From an uncultured Spirochaetaceae bacterium (lineage in GTDB: Bacteria; Spirochaetota; Spirochaetia; Sphaerochaetales; Sphaerochaetaceae): 11,467 bases of DNA. The translations under genes and the position numbers were made by a program. The stretch spans positions 1 to 11,467 of the forward strand of contig CANRIJ010000041.1 of NCBI GenBank assembly GCA_947630635.1. Reading direction: 5' to 3'. The notes under the pieces are model-generated. The model worked only from the letters and a program-made list of their open reading frames with translations. It did not search any database and was not told the origin of the DNA. Shown here piece after piece: positions 1 to 5,834 of this stretch; position 1 is the first letter of the stretch, and the number at the start of each line of letters is the position of its first letter.

Positions 1-1
1 C

Positions 2-1477
2 CTGAAGTGGGGTATACCCGTTCCAAAAGAGGGCTATGAGGATAAGGTCTTCTATGTTTGGTTTGATGCTCCTATTGGATATATCTCAATCAGCGCAAAC
101 TATACAGATGATTGGGAGAGATGGTGGAGAGATCCTGAGGGCACAGAGCTCTTTCAGTTTATCGGAAAGGACAATATACCATTTCATACGGTGATTTTCC
201 CAGCTTCTCAGCTAGCAACGGGTGAGAAGTGGACAATGCTTTATCATATGTCTTCTACTGAGTATCTCAATTGGGAAGGCGGAAAATTCTCTAAGAGCCA
301 GGGTATCGGACTCTTTGGAGACCAAGTGAAAGACACGGGAATTCCAGCTGATGTATGGCGCTTCTATATGTTCTATAACCGACCAGAGAAGTCAGACTAT
401 TCCTTTAGCTGGAATGATTTTCAGGATAAGGTCAATAAAGAGCTTATTGGAAATCTATCGAATTTCATCAATAGAACACTCTCATTTGCCAAGAAATTCT
501 ATAGTGGCGAATTCCTTTCAAAGTACTATGACGAGAATCTTGAGAGCAGAATAAGGTATCTTGAGGACGAGGTGACTGCGCTTTTGGAGAGAGCCGAGGA
601 GAGGGATGCGATAAGAAAGATCTTTGAGATATCGGATTTGGGAAATAAGACATTCCAAGACAGCGAGCTCTGGAAAATGAGAAAAGAGGATCCTGAAAGG
701 GCTGAGTCTATACTCAAGACTCTTGTATATCTTGTAAAAGATCTGGCGATAATGATTCAGCCCTTCATGCCTGAGACAAGCCAGAAGACTCTTGAGATGC
801 TTGGCGTTCCAGGTCTTGATTGGAGCTCTATTGGGAACTTCGATGATAAAGTTGAGCTTGGTGAAATATCCCTTCTCTTTAAGAAGCTTGAGGATGATGA
901 GATTGAGACTCTCAGAAAGATGTATTCTGGACACCAAGAAGATGATAAGAAGGAAAATTCAGAAGAAGATGGGCTTTTAAAGGAGTGGACCGAAAAGGTC
1001 ATTTTAAAGAGCGCCAAGATCAAGAGCATAAAGAGGCATCCTGAAGGCGACAGACTCTATATTCTCACCCTTGATACCGGAGAAGAAGAGGAGAGGACCA
1101 TAGTCAGCTCTATTGTGCCTTTCTATACTGAAGAGGAGCTTTTGGAACATAACATCGTACTTGTTTCCAACCTAAAGCCTGCAAACTTCAGAGGAGTTAG
1201 AAGCAACGGAATGCTTCTTGCAGCCCAAGAGGAAGGTGACGAAATCCACTCAACATGCGAAGTGATCTTCGCTGACGAGTTTCCAGTTGGCACGGTTTTT
1301 GAGTATGAGGGACAGAATAATAAGGTCAAGAAGGCCGATACCTATCTTAAGCCAGACCTCTTTTTCTCGATTCCAATGAAGACTAAAGACTCAGTTGTGG
1401 AGGTATGCTCCAAGAAAGTTGGGTTTGGCGGCAAGTATCTTACCGTCAAAAAGTATAAGAATGGAATTGTAGGGTAG
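2..1477 (+). CDS. metG: Methionyl-tRNA synthetase, 5'-truncated by window edge
   Basis: Cytoplasmic class I aminoacyl-tRNA synthetase that charges tRNA-Met with methionine. The reading frame is open from base 2, so 491 residues are visible and roughly the first 200-250 (HIGH motif, zinc knuckle) lie off the left edge. Visible residues 15-30 carry the conserved VFYVWFDAPIGYIS block of the catalytic domain. Residues 95-99 read KFSKS, the variant of the KMSKS loop that holds ATP. The helical anticodon-binding domain follows (SFSWNDFQDKVNKELIGN near the start of it). From about residue 333 there is a Trbp111/Arc1p-like OB-fold tRNA-binding domain, recognisable from HPEGDRLY, RTIVSSI, VSNLKPANFRGVRSNGMLLAA. 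About 50 further residues follow it. The GTG at 191 is internal, not a start, because homology continues upstream. No terminator is visible after the stop. Confidence 0.96.
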   Translation: MKWGIPVPKEGYEDKVFYVWFDAPIGYISISANYTDDWERWWRDPEGTELFQFIGKDNIPFHTVIFPASQLATGEKWTMLYHMSSTEYLNWEGGKFSKSQGIGLFGDQVKDTGIPADVWRFYMFYNRPEKSDYSFSWNDFQDKVNKELIGNLSNFINRTLSFAKKFYSGEFLSKYYDENLESRIRYLEDEVTALLERAEERDAIRKIFEISDLGNKTFQDSELWKMRKEDPERAESILKTLVYLVKDLAIMIQPFMPETSQKTLEMLGVPGLDWSSIGNFDDKVELGEISLLFKKLEDDEIETLRKMYSGHQEDDKKENSEEDGLLKEWTEKVILKSAKIKSIKRHPEGDRLYILTLDTGEEEERTIVSSIVPFYTEEELLEHNIVLVSNLKPANFRGVRSNGMLLAAQEEGDEIHSTCEVIFADEFPVGTVFEYEGQNNKVKKADTYLKPDLFFSIPMKTKDSVVEVCSKKVGFGGKYLTVKKYKNGIVG

Positions 1478-1479
1478 TA

Positions 1480-1508
1480 TTGACCATTTATAGTCAAACC
1501 TAGATAAT
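1480..1508 (+). promoter_or_regulatory. Sigma-70-type promoter for the 29-residue basic protein
   Basis: A -35 box TTGACC (1480-1485, 5 of 6 to consensus) is followed after exactly 17 bases by a -10 box GATAAT (1503-1508, 5 of 6). Transcription would start near 1515, about 34 bases before the small gene. A short inverted repeat (TTGAC 1480-1484, GTCAA 1493-1497) overlaps the -35 box. The octamer TTGACCAT recurs at the -35 of the rpsF operon promoter (5454-5461). Confidence 0.65.
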
Positions 1509-1548
1509 ATCTCGGTAAATAAATCCAATTGGATAAGGAGCAACATTA

Positions 1549-1638
1549 ATGCCTTGTGGAAGAAAAAGAAAGAAGCACAAGATTGCCACTCATAAGAGGA
1601 AGAAAAGACTCAGAAAGAATAGGCATAAGAAAAAATAG
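1549..1638 (+). CDS. 29-residue basic AURKAIP1/COX24-domain (mS38/bS22-like) ribosomal-type protein
   Basis: The product has 29 residues, of which 21 are Lys, Arg or His: it starts MPCGRKRKKHKIATHKRKKR and ends RKNRHKKK. From memory, this closely resembles the very short AURKAIP1/COX24-domain proteins annotated in Bacteroidota and some other phyla. These are relatives of mitochondrial mS38 and mycobacterial bS22, which bind small-subunit rRNA. I therefore infer a small-subunit ribosomal protein; function is not shown by sequence alone. The start is set by AAGGAG at 1535-1540, eight bases upstream of ATG. It has its own promoter (1480-1508) and an intrinsic terminator 10 bases after the stop, so it forms an almost monocistronic, probably highly expressed unit. 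A single Cys at residue 3 replaces the Ser I remember in Bacteroidota versions. Confidence 0.85.
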   Translation: MPCGRKRKKHKIATHKRKKRLRKNRHKKK

Positions 1639-1648
1639 GCTTCTTTAA

Positions 1649-1677
1649 AGGCATCGGTGACGACCGATGCCTCTTTT
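1649..1677 (+). terminator. Intrinsic terminator after the small basic protein gene
   Basis: A 10-bp perfect stem (1649-1658 AGGCATCGGT with 1663-1672) closes a GACG tetraloop and is followed by CTTTT. It begins 10 bases after the stop of the 29-residue gene and ends 15 bases before the start of the next gene. Confidence 0.85.
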
Positions 1678-1692
1678 AATAATGGGGGTGAC

Positions 1693-2043
1693 ATGCTAAT
1701 AGACAGGCTGCCAAGCGAGTTCAGTGTAAAAGGCGAAAGAGAGAATAGGAGCCTTTTCTTTTCCTTTAAAAAGAAAGATAAAAGCGTCTTTTTCTCAGTA
1801 GAGGCAACGACTGATTTCCTTTTTAGAATGAACTCTCCATCTGATAATCGGGTTTTATTCTCCATAGACGGAAAGAAGGCCTCAGTATCTCCAAATGGGA
1901 CAACCTCGGGTCCTGTTGAAATAAGCAGAGTCAGTCTTCTTGAGAACAATAATAAGAGGTCACGCTATTTAATAGAGGGTGAGATAAAAGCCAGCTCTCC
2001 ATTTGAGCTTGAACTCGATGGCTCTATATTCGACTATATCTAA
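1693..2043 (+). CDS. Hypothetical protein, 116 residues
   Basis: I do not recognise this protein. The ATG at 1693 is preferred because GGGGGTG (1684-1690) sits just upstream as a ribosome-binding site; the in-frame GTG at 1657 lies inside the terminator hairpin and has none. The product has no signal peptide, membrane segment or cysteine. It is rich in Ser, Phe and charged residues, with alternating hydrophobic/polar stretches (RSLFFSFKKK, KSVFFSVEA, RVLFSIDGKK, ELELDGSIFDYI) that suggest a small beta-rich cytoplasmic fold. It lies behind a terminator with no obvious promoter of its own, so it may depend on read-through. Its TAA (2041-2043) overlaps the stop codon of the convergent tcdA gene. 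The longest antisense frame (1590-1949) reads as low-complexity Phe/Leu sequence and is not preferred. Confidence 0.65.
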   Translation: MLIDRLPSEFSVKGERENRSLFFSFKKKDKSVFFSVEATTDFLFRMNSPSDNRVLFSIDGKKASVSPNGTTSGPVEISRVSLLENNNKRSRYLIEGEIKASSPFELELDGSIFDYI

Positions 2044-2801
2044 GATGAGCTCTCGCCTCTCATGATTTCCCTTCCTAGCAGGATCTCGAGGGCAGTGTGA
2101 GCCATGTATTCGCCAAAGACAGAGGTTATGGTAACCATTGAGCCAAGGACTCTTCTCTTATGGCCTTTATCATCTTCTTCTGCCTTGTCATCAAGCTCAG
2201 GGTCCACATAGTTGAAATTCACTTTCTCTGGGGAGAATATGCATTCTATTCCTCTGCCTACGTGGTTTTTCCTGAGGCCCTCTCTGATTCTTCTTGCAAG
2301 TGGGCAGCCATAGGTATCAAAGATATCTGCTCTCTTTATGAGAAAGGGATTCTTTCTGAGCGCAGCGCCCATAGAGGATACTATTGGAATCTTTCTGAAA
2401 TAAGCGTCTGTCAAAAGCGATATCTTGCTGTCAAGCGAGTCAATGCAGTCTAAAACCAAGTCAGCCCCTTCAAAGAGAAGATCGTGATTCTCATCTGTAA
2501 GTCTCTCATCTATTCTCTTAATGCAAATATCTGGGTTTATATCCTTAAGACGAGATGCCATAACGCTAACTTTGCTCTCGTCAATGGTGCTTTCCAGCGC
2601 GATTATCTGCCGATTTATATTGGTAATGCTTACCCCGTCAAAGTCCATGATTGAGATATGCCCAACTCCGGACCTTGCAAGTGCCTCTACAGCATTTCCG
2701 CCAACTGCACCGAGTCCAACGACTGCGACTCTAGAACTTTTTAGCCTATCAAGGCTCTCTTTTGATAAGAGTCGCTCAATTCTTAGAAATCTATCATCCA
2801 T
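2040..2801 (-). CDS. tcdA: tRNA threonylcarbamoyladenosine dehydratase (ThiF/MoeB/E1-like)
   Basis: ThiF/HesA-type ATP-dependent enzyme. TcdA (CsdL/YgdL) dehydrates t6A at position 37 of ANN-decoding tRNAs to the cyclic ct6A form. The 253 residues fit the family length. Visible features are the nucleotide-binding GLGAVGGNAVEALARSGVG (residues 29-47), an acidic strand end IMDFD (51-55), TNINRQ with its ATP-contacting Arg (60-65), a Lys at 77, and LDCIDSLDSK (117-126). The RFLRIERLLSKESLDRLKSS start is typical of TcdA rather than MoeB or ThiF, and the CxxC zinc pairs of MoeB are absent. It is the last gene of the MATE-tatD-tcdA operon. Its ATG overlaps the tatD stop by 8 bases and has only a weak ribosome-binding site, which suggests translational coupling. 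No cysteine desulfurase partner (CsdA/CsdE) is in the window. Confidence 0.88.
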   Translation of the reverse strand: MDDRFLRIERLLSKESLDRLKSSRVAVVGLGAVGGNAVEALARSGVGHISIMDFDGVSITNINRQIIALESTIDESKVSVMASRLKDINPDICIKRIDERLTDENHDLLFEGADLVLDCIDSLDSKISLLTDAYFRKIPIVSSMGAALRKNPFLIKRADIFDTYGCPLARRIREGLRKNHVGRGIECIFSPEKVNFNYVDPELDDKAEEDDKGHKRRVLGSMVTITSVFGEYMAHTALEILLGREIMRGESSS

Positions 2802-3414
2802 TTATAAGCTCATTTAGTCTTTTTTCACTCTCTTGGGCAATATCCCTGCCCAGTAGATCTGAGAGAAAGCTATTCCAGCTATAAAGCTCATCCCATTCTT
2901 CTCTTCCAGTTTTCATATCGGTTTCAGTCAAGAAGGGCAGGGTTATGATCTTGTTGAAATCCTTTAGAGAAGCTGCTCTTCTAGAAAGCGAGATTCCTCC
3001 TCCCAGTGATAGAAAGCGCTTTGCCATTTCATATGAGTATGAAAATGAGTGTATAAGAAATCTCCTGACTCTGAGTTCTTTGATAATGCTATATGTAAGC
3101 TCGGCCGTTCTGACTGAGTGTATTGTTACAAGAACGTCTCTCTCCTTTGCCACTCTTAAGAGCTCTTTGAATATCTCAGATTGCTTTTCTATATTCTTAT
3201 AGCGTCTATCAAGGCCGATCTCTCCAATTAGGAATCCATTATTGAGAGCGCTATATACATTTTCTATGTTAAATCTGGTTGAAGATGATGGAAGCAATCC
3301 TATGCTCTTATATCTATAGCCTTCAAATTCTGAGAGAGTGATATTTAGGCTGTCAGAGCATACAAGGGCATTTTTATATGACCTATCTCCAGGATGTGCG
3401 TGCGAATCAAGCAT
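2794..3414 (-). CDS. TatD-family metal-dependent hydrolase, short form
   Basis: Cytoplasmic TIM-barrel metal hydrolase of the TatD group, whose members are linked to 3'-5' exonuclease or deoxyribonuclease activity; the substrate of this one is unknown. The metal ligands appear intact: DSHAH (His5, His7), GEIGLD (Glu65, Asp69), TIHS (His99), LIHSFS (His122) and TETD (Asp166). At 206 residues it is about 50 shorter than typical TatD proteins of about 255-265. The shortening appears as brief loops between the motifs rather than a lost end. AAGGAG sits 7 bases before the ATG. The start overlaps the MATE gene stop by 8 bases, and its own stop overlaps the tcdA start by 8 bases. Divergence from canonical TatD means a specialised function is possible. 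Confidence 0.8.
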   Translation of the reverse strand: MLDSHAHPGDRSYKNALVCSDSLNITLSEFEGYRYKSIGLLPSSSTRFNIENVYSALNNGFLIGEIGLDRRYKNIEKQSEIFKELLRVAKERDVLVTIHSVRTAELTYSIIKELRVRRFLIHSFSYSYEMAKRFLSLGGGISLSRRAASLKDFNKIITLPFLTETDMKTGREEWDELYSWNSFLSDLLGRDIAQESEKRLNELING

Positions 3415-4807
3415 TTATAGTCTCCTTGATTGGTGCCTTCTTTCTCTCTTTTCTAATTGCATAATAGGCGACAAAGAATGCAAGTACTCCAGAGATTGAG
3501 TTGGATAGGGCTACTGACATGCCGATTGCCGGGAACTCTATCTTGAGAATTCTCTGCAGGAAGAAGAGTATTGGAACTCTTAAGAGAAAGCTTCTGAAAA
3601 TATTTATGACAAGCACCCACTTTGTCTTTCCCATTCCCAAGAGTAGGCTCGTTGCAGCATATGAAAGTGAGAGAAGGGTGACTCCCATAAGCTCCATATT
3701 GAAGACGCTTATGATCATATTCTCAAACTCGCTATTGAGTCCCTCTCTTGAAAGCGCAAAGAAGCGCGCTATTGGAAGAGAGAGAAAATGGAAGATAACA
3801 GATCCGATTATACCAATTGATAGCTGAAGCAAAGTGACTCTTATGAATATCTTATTTACTCTCTCCAGGTCTCCAGCGCCATATACCTGTCCGACTATTG
3901 TTGATGAGGAGTCCTGAAAGCCGCTTTGCCATCCTGTGAGAAGACCGCTCATATTGTTAGATATCCCTGCGGCTCCTACAGCATCAGTTCCATAATCAGA
4001 GGCCATCTTATTTACAGTTCCCTTACCATAGGCAAAGCACATCTTCTCTGCCATAGATGGTAGCGAGAGCCTAAAGAGAGGTTTTAACTGGCTTTTATTC
4101 AGATCAATTGCCTTGAATGAGAAGGTAAATACATCGCGTCTTACTATGGTGTTAACAAGGCAGAATGCAAATACTGCTGTGTAGCTGATAAGTGTGGCAA
4201 ATGCGATATTTGCAATGTTTCCATTGAGTATATAGACATAAATAGCAGTTAGAGAGAGCTTTATTGCCACCTGGGCCATATTCAGCACGAGAATAGTCTT
4301 TGACCTCCCTCGAATTTTCTCTATTGATAAAAAGATATTGTTCAGATACTTGACTCCCTGGGCAATCATTGTGATTGAGAAATAGAAGGCTCCAAGTCTT
4401 ATGAACTCCTCTGGAGTTCCAGTGACTTTGAGTATAAAGCGGGTAAATGGCGATATGGCAAAGACAGCGAGAGTCAATATCGAGATTATGAAAATCACAG
4501 TCGAAACCAGCTTCTTTACCCTTTCGAAGTTACCTCGGCCAAATTCCTGGGAAATCAAAATCGATCCCCCAACTGATAGCCCAGAGCCAATTGCTCCTAC
4601 GAAGTTATTGAATTGCACAAGATATACTACAGTTGATACGGCATCGGAGGAGATATGGCTCGCCATGAGTGTATCAATTATCGAGAAGATATGATTGATT
4701 GCCTCAAAGAGTGCAATAGGAATGCCCACTTCCAGAATAGGGCGCCATATTGGTCCATAGAGAACGCGCTCTCTGAAAGCTTCGTCTTTCTTGTTCAACA
4801 GAGGCAT
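3407..4807 (-). CDS. MATE family multidrug/solute efflux transporter
   Basis: Inner-membrane cation-coupled antiporter of the MATE superfamily; the substrate cannot be told from sequence. The 466 residues are the usual length for a 12-helix MATE protein. Diagnostic segments are the first-repeat start VGIPIALFEAINHIFSIIDT with the conserved Asp (about residues 27-46), SGLSVGGSILISQEFGRGNF (about 74-93), and the second-repeat equivalent IVGQVYGAGDLERVNK (about 303-318). This internal repeat of the Gln-x-x-Gly-x-Gly/Arg type is a MATE hallmark. It is the first gene of a three-gene operon with tatD and tcdA. The ATG at 4807 has only a poor ribosome-binding site (GGG immediately upstream), but the protein starts as expected and no better start is close. 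The C-terminus is short and basic. Confidence 0.92.
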   Translation of the reverse strand: MPLLNKKDEAFRERVLYGPIWRPILEVGIPIALFEAINHIFSIIDTLMASHISSDAVSTVVYLVQFNNFVGAIGSGLSVGGSILISQEFGRGNFERVKKLVSTVIFIISILTLAVFAISPFTRFILKVTGTPEEFIRLGAFYFSITMIAQGVKYLNNIFLSIEKIRGRSKTILVLNMAQVAIKLSLTAIYVYILNGNIANIAFATLISYTAVFAFCLVNTIVRRDVFTFSFKAIDLNKSQLKPLFRLSLPSMAEKMCFAYGKGTVNKMASDYGTDAVGAAGISNNMSGLLTGWQSGFQDSSSTIVGQVYGAGDLERVNKIFIRVTLLQLSIGIIGSVIFHFLSLPIARFFALSREGLNSEFENMIISVFNMELMGVTLLSLSYAATSLLLGMGKTKWVLVINIFRSFLLRVPILFFLQRILKIEFPAIGMSVALSNSISGVLAFFVAYYAIRKERKKAPIKETINA

Positions 4808-4949
4808 AGCCCGATTATAGCTCTATGGATTAATTTGAAATATAGTATATGGGTGTGCAGTATTTTTACATCGAAAAGTTTTTTTACAACACATTTGCCA
4901 TTTCATTATTACCTTAAAGGTATCATAATAAGGACATAAGAGGAGAAAA
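4808..4949. promoter_or_regulatory. Divergent intergenic region between the MATE operon and a membrane-protein gene
   Basis: This 142-base AT-rich region must hold the promoters of both divergent genes. Rightward, TTTACA (4883-4888), an 18-base spacer and TATTAC (4907-4912) form a plausible but imperfect promoter that would start near 4919. Leftward I see only a -10-like TATACT (complement of 4844-4849) with no convincing -35. AGGAG (4941-4945) is the ribosome-binding site of the rightward gene. Confidence 0.45.
4910..4922. promoter_or_regulatory. Candidate operator palindrome
   Basis: TACCTTAAAGGTA is a 13-base palindrome around a single central base. It overlaps the proposed -10 box and start site of the rightward gene, a classic repressor position. 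A short palindrome like this can arise by chance, so the call is tentative. Confidence 0.3.
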
Positions 4950-5420
4950 ATGAAGAAGTACAAAAAAGGTGAAAAGGTTCCAATGGTCTTCCACTACATA
5001 TTCAGGTTTTTTATTCTTCCTGTATCTATAGTAGCGAATATTCTGTTGGCAGCAGTAGCAGCAAATGTTATGGGTGCCTTTACCCATGTTGCTTTTGTAA
5101 TTCTCACTATAATAAATGTTGGCGTTGCAGTGATGCTCTTTGTTGGACTTGGAAAGTTCACTCCAAGAAGCTATTACCTTGCAATTGGATTTGGCATGCT
5201 AATGCTTCTCGAGGGAGGGCTTTCGCTCGTTGCTTCTATCGAGAGAATGTTTTTTTCAGCTGCAATTATCAGCGGAGTAATAGCTCTCATTGGCGTCTTC
5301 GAGTCTATTTACTACATCAAGAGAGCAGATCTCTTTGATGGACATGGACCCTCAAACAGAAAGAGAGAGGACCAGGACAACGGAGAGTCTATACCAGTTG
5401 GAATGTCCAAGGCTGTATAG
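4950..5420 (+). CDS. Four-helix integral membrane protein of unknown function
   Basis: I do not recognise the family. The 156-residue product begins with a basic cytoplasmic stretch (MKKYKKGEKVP). Four hydrophobic segments follow at about residues 16-40, 46-67, 75-97 and 101-123, and then a hydrophilic charged tail of about 30 residues (NRKREDQDNGES). There are no cysteines, and no catalytic motif stands out. Helix 3 contains a buried-looking Glu (MLLEGGLSLV), and the loop before it has TPRSYY. The start is supported by AGGAG at 4941-4945, four bases before ATG. It is followed by its own terminator at 5441-5472, so it is probably monocistronic, transcribed away from the MATE operon. Small membrane chaperones, sensors or accessory subunits are all possible. 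Confidence 0.75.
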   Translation: MKKYKKGEKVPMVFHYIFRFFILPVSIVANILLAAVAANVMGAFTHVAFVILTIINVGVAVMLFVGLGKFTPRSYYLAIGFGMLMLLEGGLSLVASIERMFFSAAIISGVIALIGVFESIYYIKRADLFDGHGPSNRKREDQDNGESIPVGMSKAV

Positions 5421-5440
5421 GTCTCTAAGTACCTGAGATG

Positions 5441-5472
5441 GGGAGATGCTCAATTGACCATCTCCCTTTTTT
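5441..5472 (+). terminator. Intrinsic terminator after the four-helix membrane protein gene
   Basis: An 8-bp perfect stem GGGAGATG (5441-5448) with CATCTCCC (5459-5466) encloses a 10-base loop and is followed by six T (5467-5472). The loop and the first base of the 3' arm contain TTGACC, the -35 box of the next operon. Confidence 0.85.
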
Positions 5473-5483
5473 ATTGATAGAAT
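5454..5483 (+). promoter_or_regulatory. Promoter of the rpsF-ssb-rpsR-rplI-dnaB operon, embedded in the terminator
   Basis: TTGACC (5454-5459, 5 of 6) is followed after 18 bases by TAGAAT (5478-5483, 5 of 6). TG at 5475-5476 forms an extended -10 element. The predicted start is near 5490, giving a leader of about 50 bases. The -35 box lies in the loop and 3' arm of the upstream terminator hairpin. Confidence 0.65.
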
Positions 5484-5490
5484 TTCAGAG

Positions 5491-5535
5491 CCTCTTATCC
5501 CACGTTGTGGGATCGAAATAAAAGACCATAGGAGG
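5491..5535 (+). promoter_or_regulatory. rpsF mRNA leader able to hide the ribosome-binding site
   Basis: CCTCTTAT (5491-5498) can pair with ATAGGAGG (5528-5535), the rpsF ribosome-binding site, over 8 consecutive bases with one G-U pair. Between the arms a hairpin CCCAC-GTT-GTGGG (5499-5511) forms, extendable by two further A-T pairs (5497-5498 with 5512-5513) if the outer helix is open. The 5' arm begins almost at the predicted transcription start. The bS6:bS18 complex is known to bind rpsF leaders in many bacteria and repress translation. I cannot identify the conserved CCG loop of that motif with confidence, so membership is inference. Confidence 0.4.
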
Positions 5536-5539
5536 AACC

Positions 5540-5824
5540 ATGATTCAGAATTATGAGTTCACAGTTATCCTCTATCAGGATGAGGATAAGTTCAAAGAGG
5601 GATATGACTTTGTAAAGTCTGTCCTTGAAAATGCAAAGGCAGAGATCAAAAAAGAGGAAGATTTGGGCGTAAAGACCCTTGGCTATCCTATTATGAAGCA
5701 GGATAAGGGCCACTACGTTTACTTTGAGCTCTCTGCAGATGGCCAGAGCATAGCTCCAATGTCTAGAGAGCTTCAGCTTTCACCAGTGGTTTTAAAGTAT
5801 CTATTTGTTAACCCTGAGAGGTAA
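5540..5824 (+). CDS. rpsF: 30S ribosomal protein bS6
   Basis: Small-subunit protein that binds the central 16S domain as a heterodimer with bS18. The 94 residues match the family. The opening NYEFTVIL, the central DLGVKTLGYPIMKQDKGHYV and the C-terminal SPVVLKYLFVNPE are characteristic of the ferredoxin-like S6 fold. AGGAGG at 5530-5535 lies four bases before ATG. It is the first gene of the operon, with ssb starting 10 bases after its stop and its partner bS18 two genes downstream. The leader can occlude its ribosome-binding site. Confidence 0.97.
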   Translation: MIQNYEFTVILYQDEDKFKEGYDFVKSVLENAKAEIKKEEDLGVKTLGYPIMKQDKGHYVYFELSADGQSIAPMSRELQLSPVVLKYLFVNPER

Positions 5825-5834
5825 AAAAGAGAAA

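Noticed and set aside
191..193. GTG as the start of the synthetase gene
   Set aside because: MetRS homology (VFYVWFDAPIGYIS) continues upstream in the same frame to base 2, so the gene is cut by the window edge.
1523..1534. 12-base perfect palindrome ATCCAATTGGAT just before the ribosome-binding site of the small gene
   Set aside because: Two or three such palindromes are expected by chance in a window this size, and as RNA it gives only a 4-bp stem; it is not enough for an operator call.
1657..1692. In-frame GTG start extending the 116-residue hypothetical protein by 12 residues
   Set aside because: It lies inside the terminator hairpin with no ribosome-binding site, while ATG at 1693 has GGGGGTG just upstream.
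1590..1949. 119-codon minus-strand open frame opposite the small basic gene and hypothetical gene
   Set aside because: It is Leu/Phe/Ser low-complexity sequence antisense to A-rich coding DNA, covers a clear terminator, and has no supporting context.
4403..4419. 7-bp hairpin GAACTCC-TCT-GGAGTTC inside the MATE gene
   Set aside because: Several 7-bp perfect stems are expected by chance in 11 kb, and it lies mid-gene with no regulatory context.
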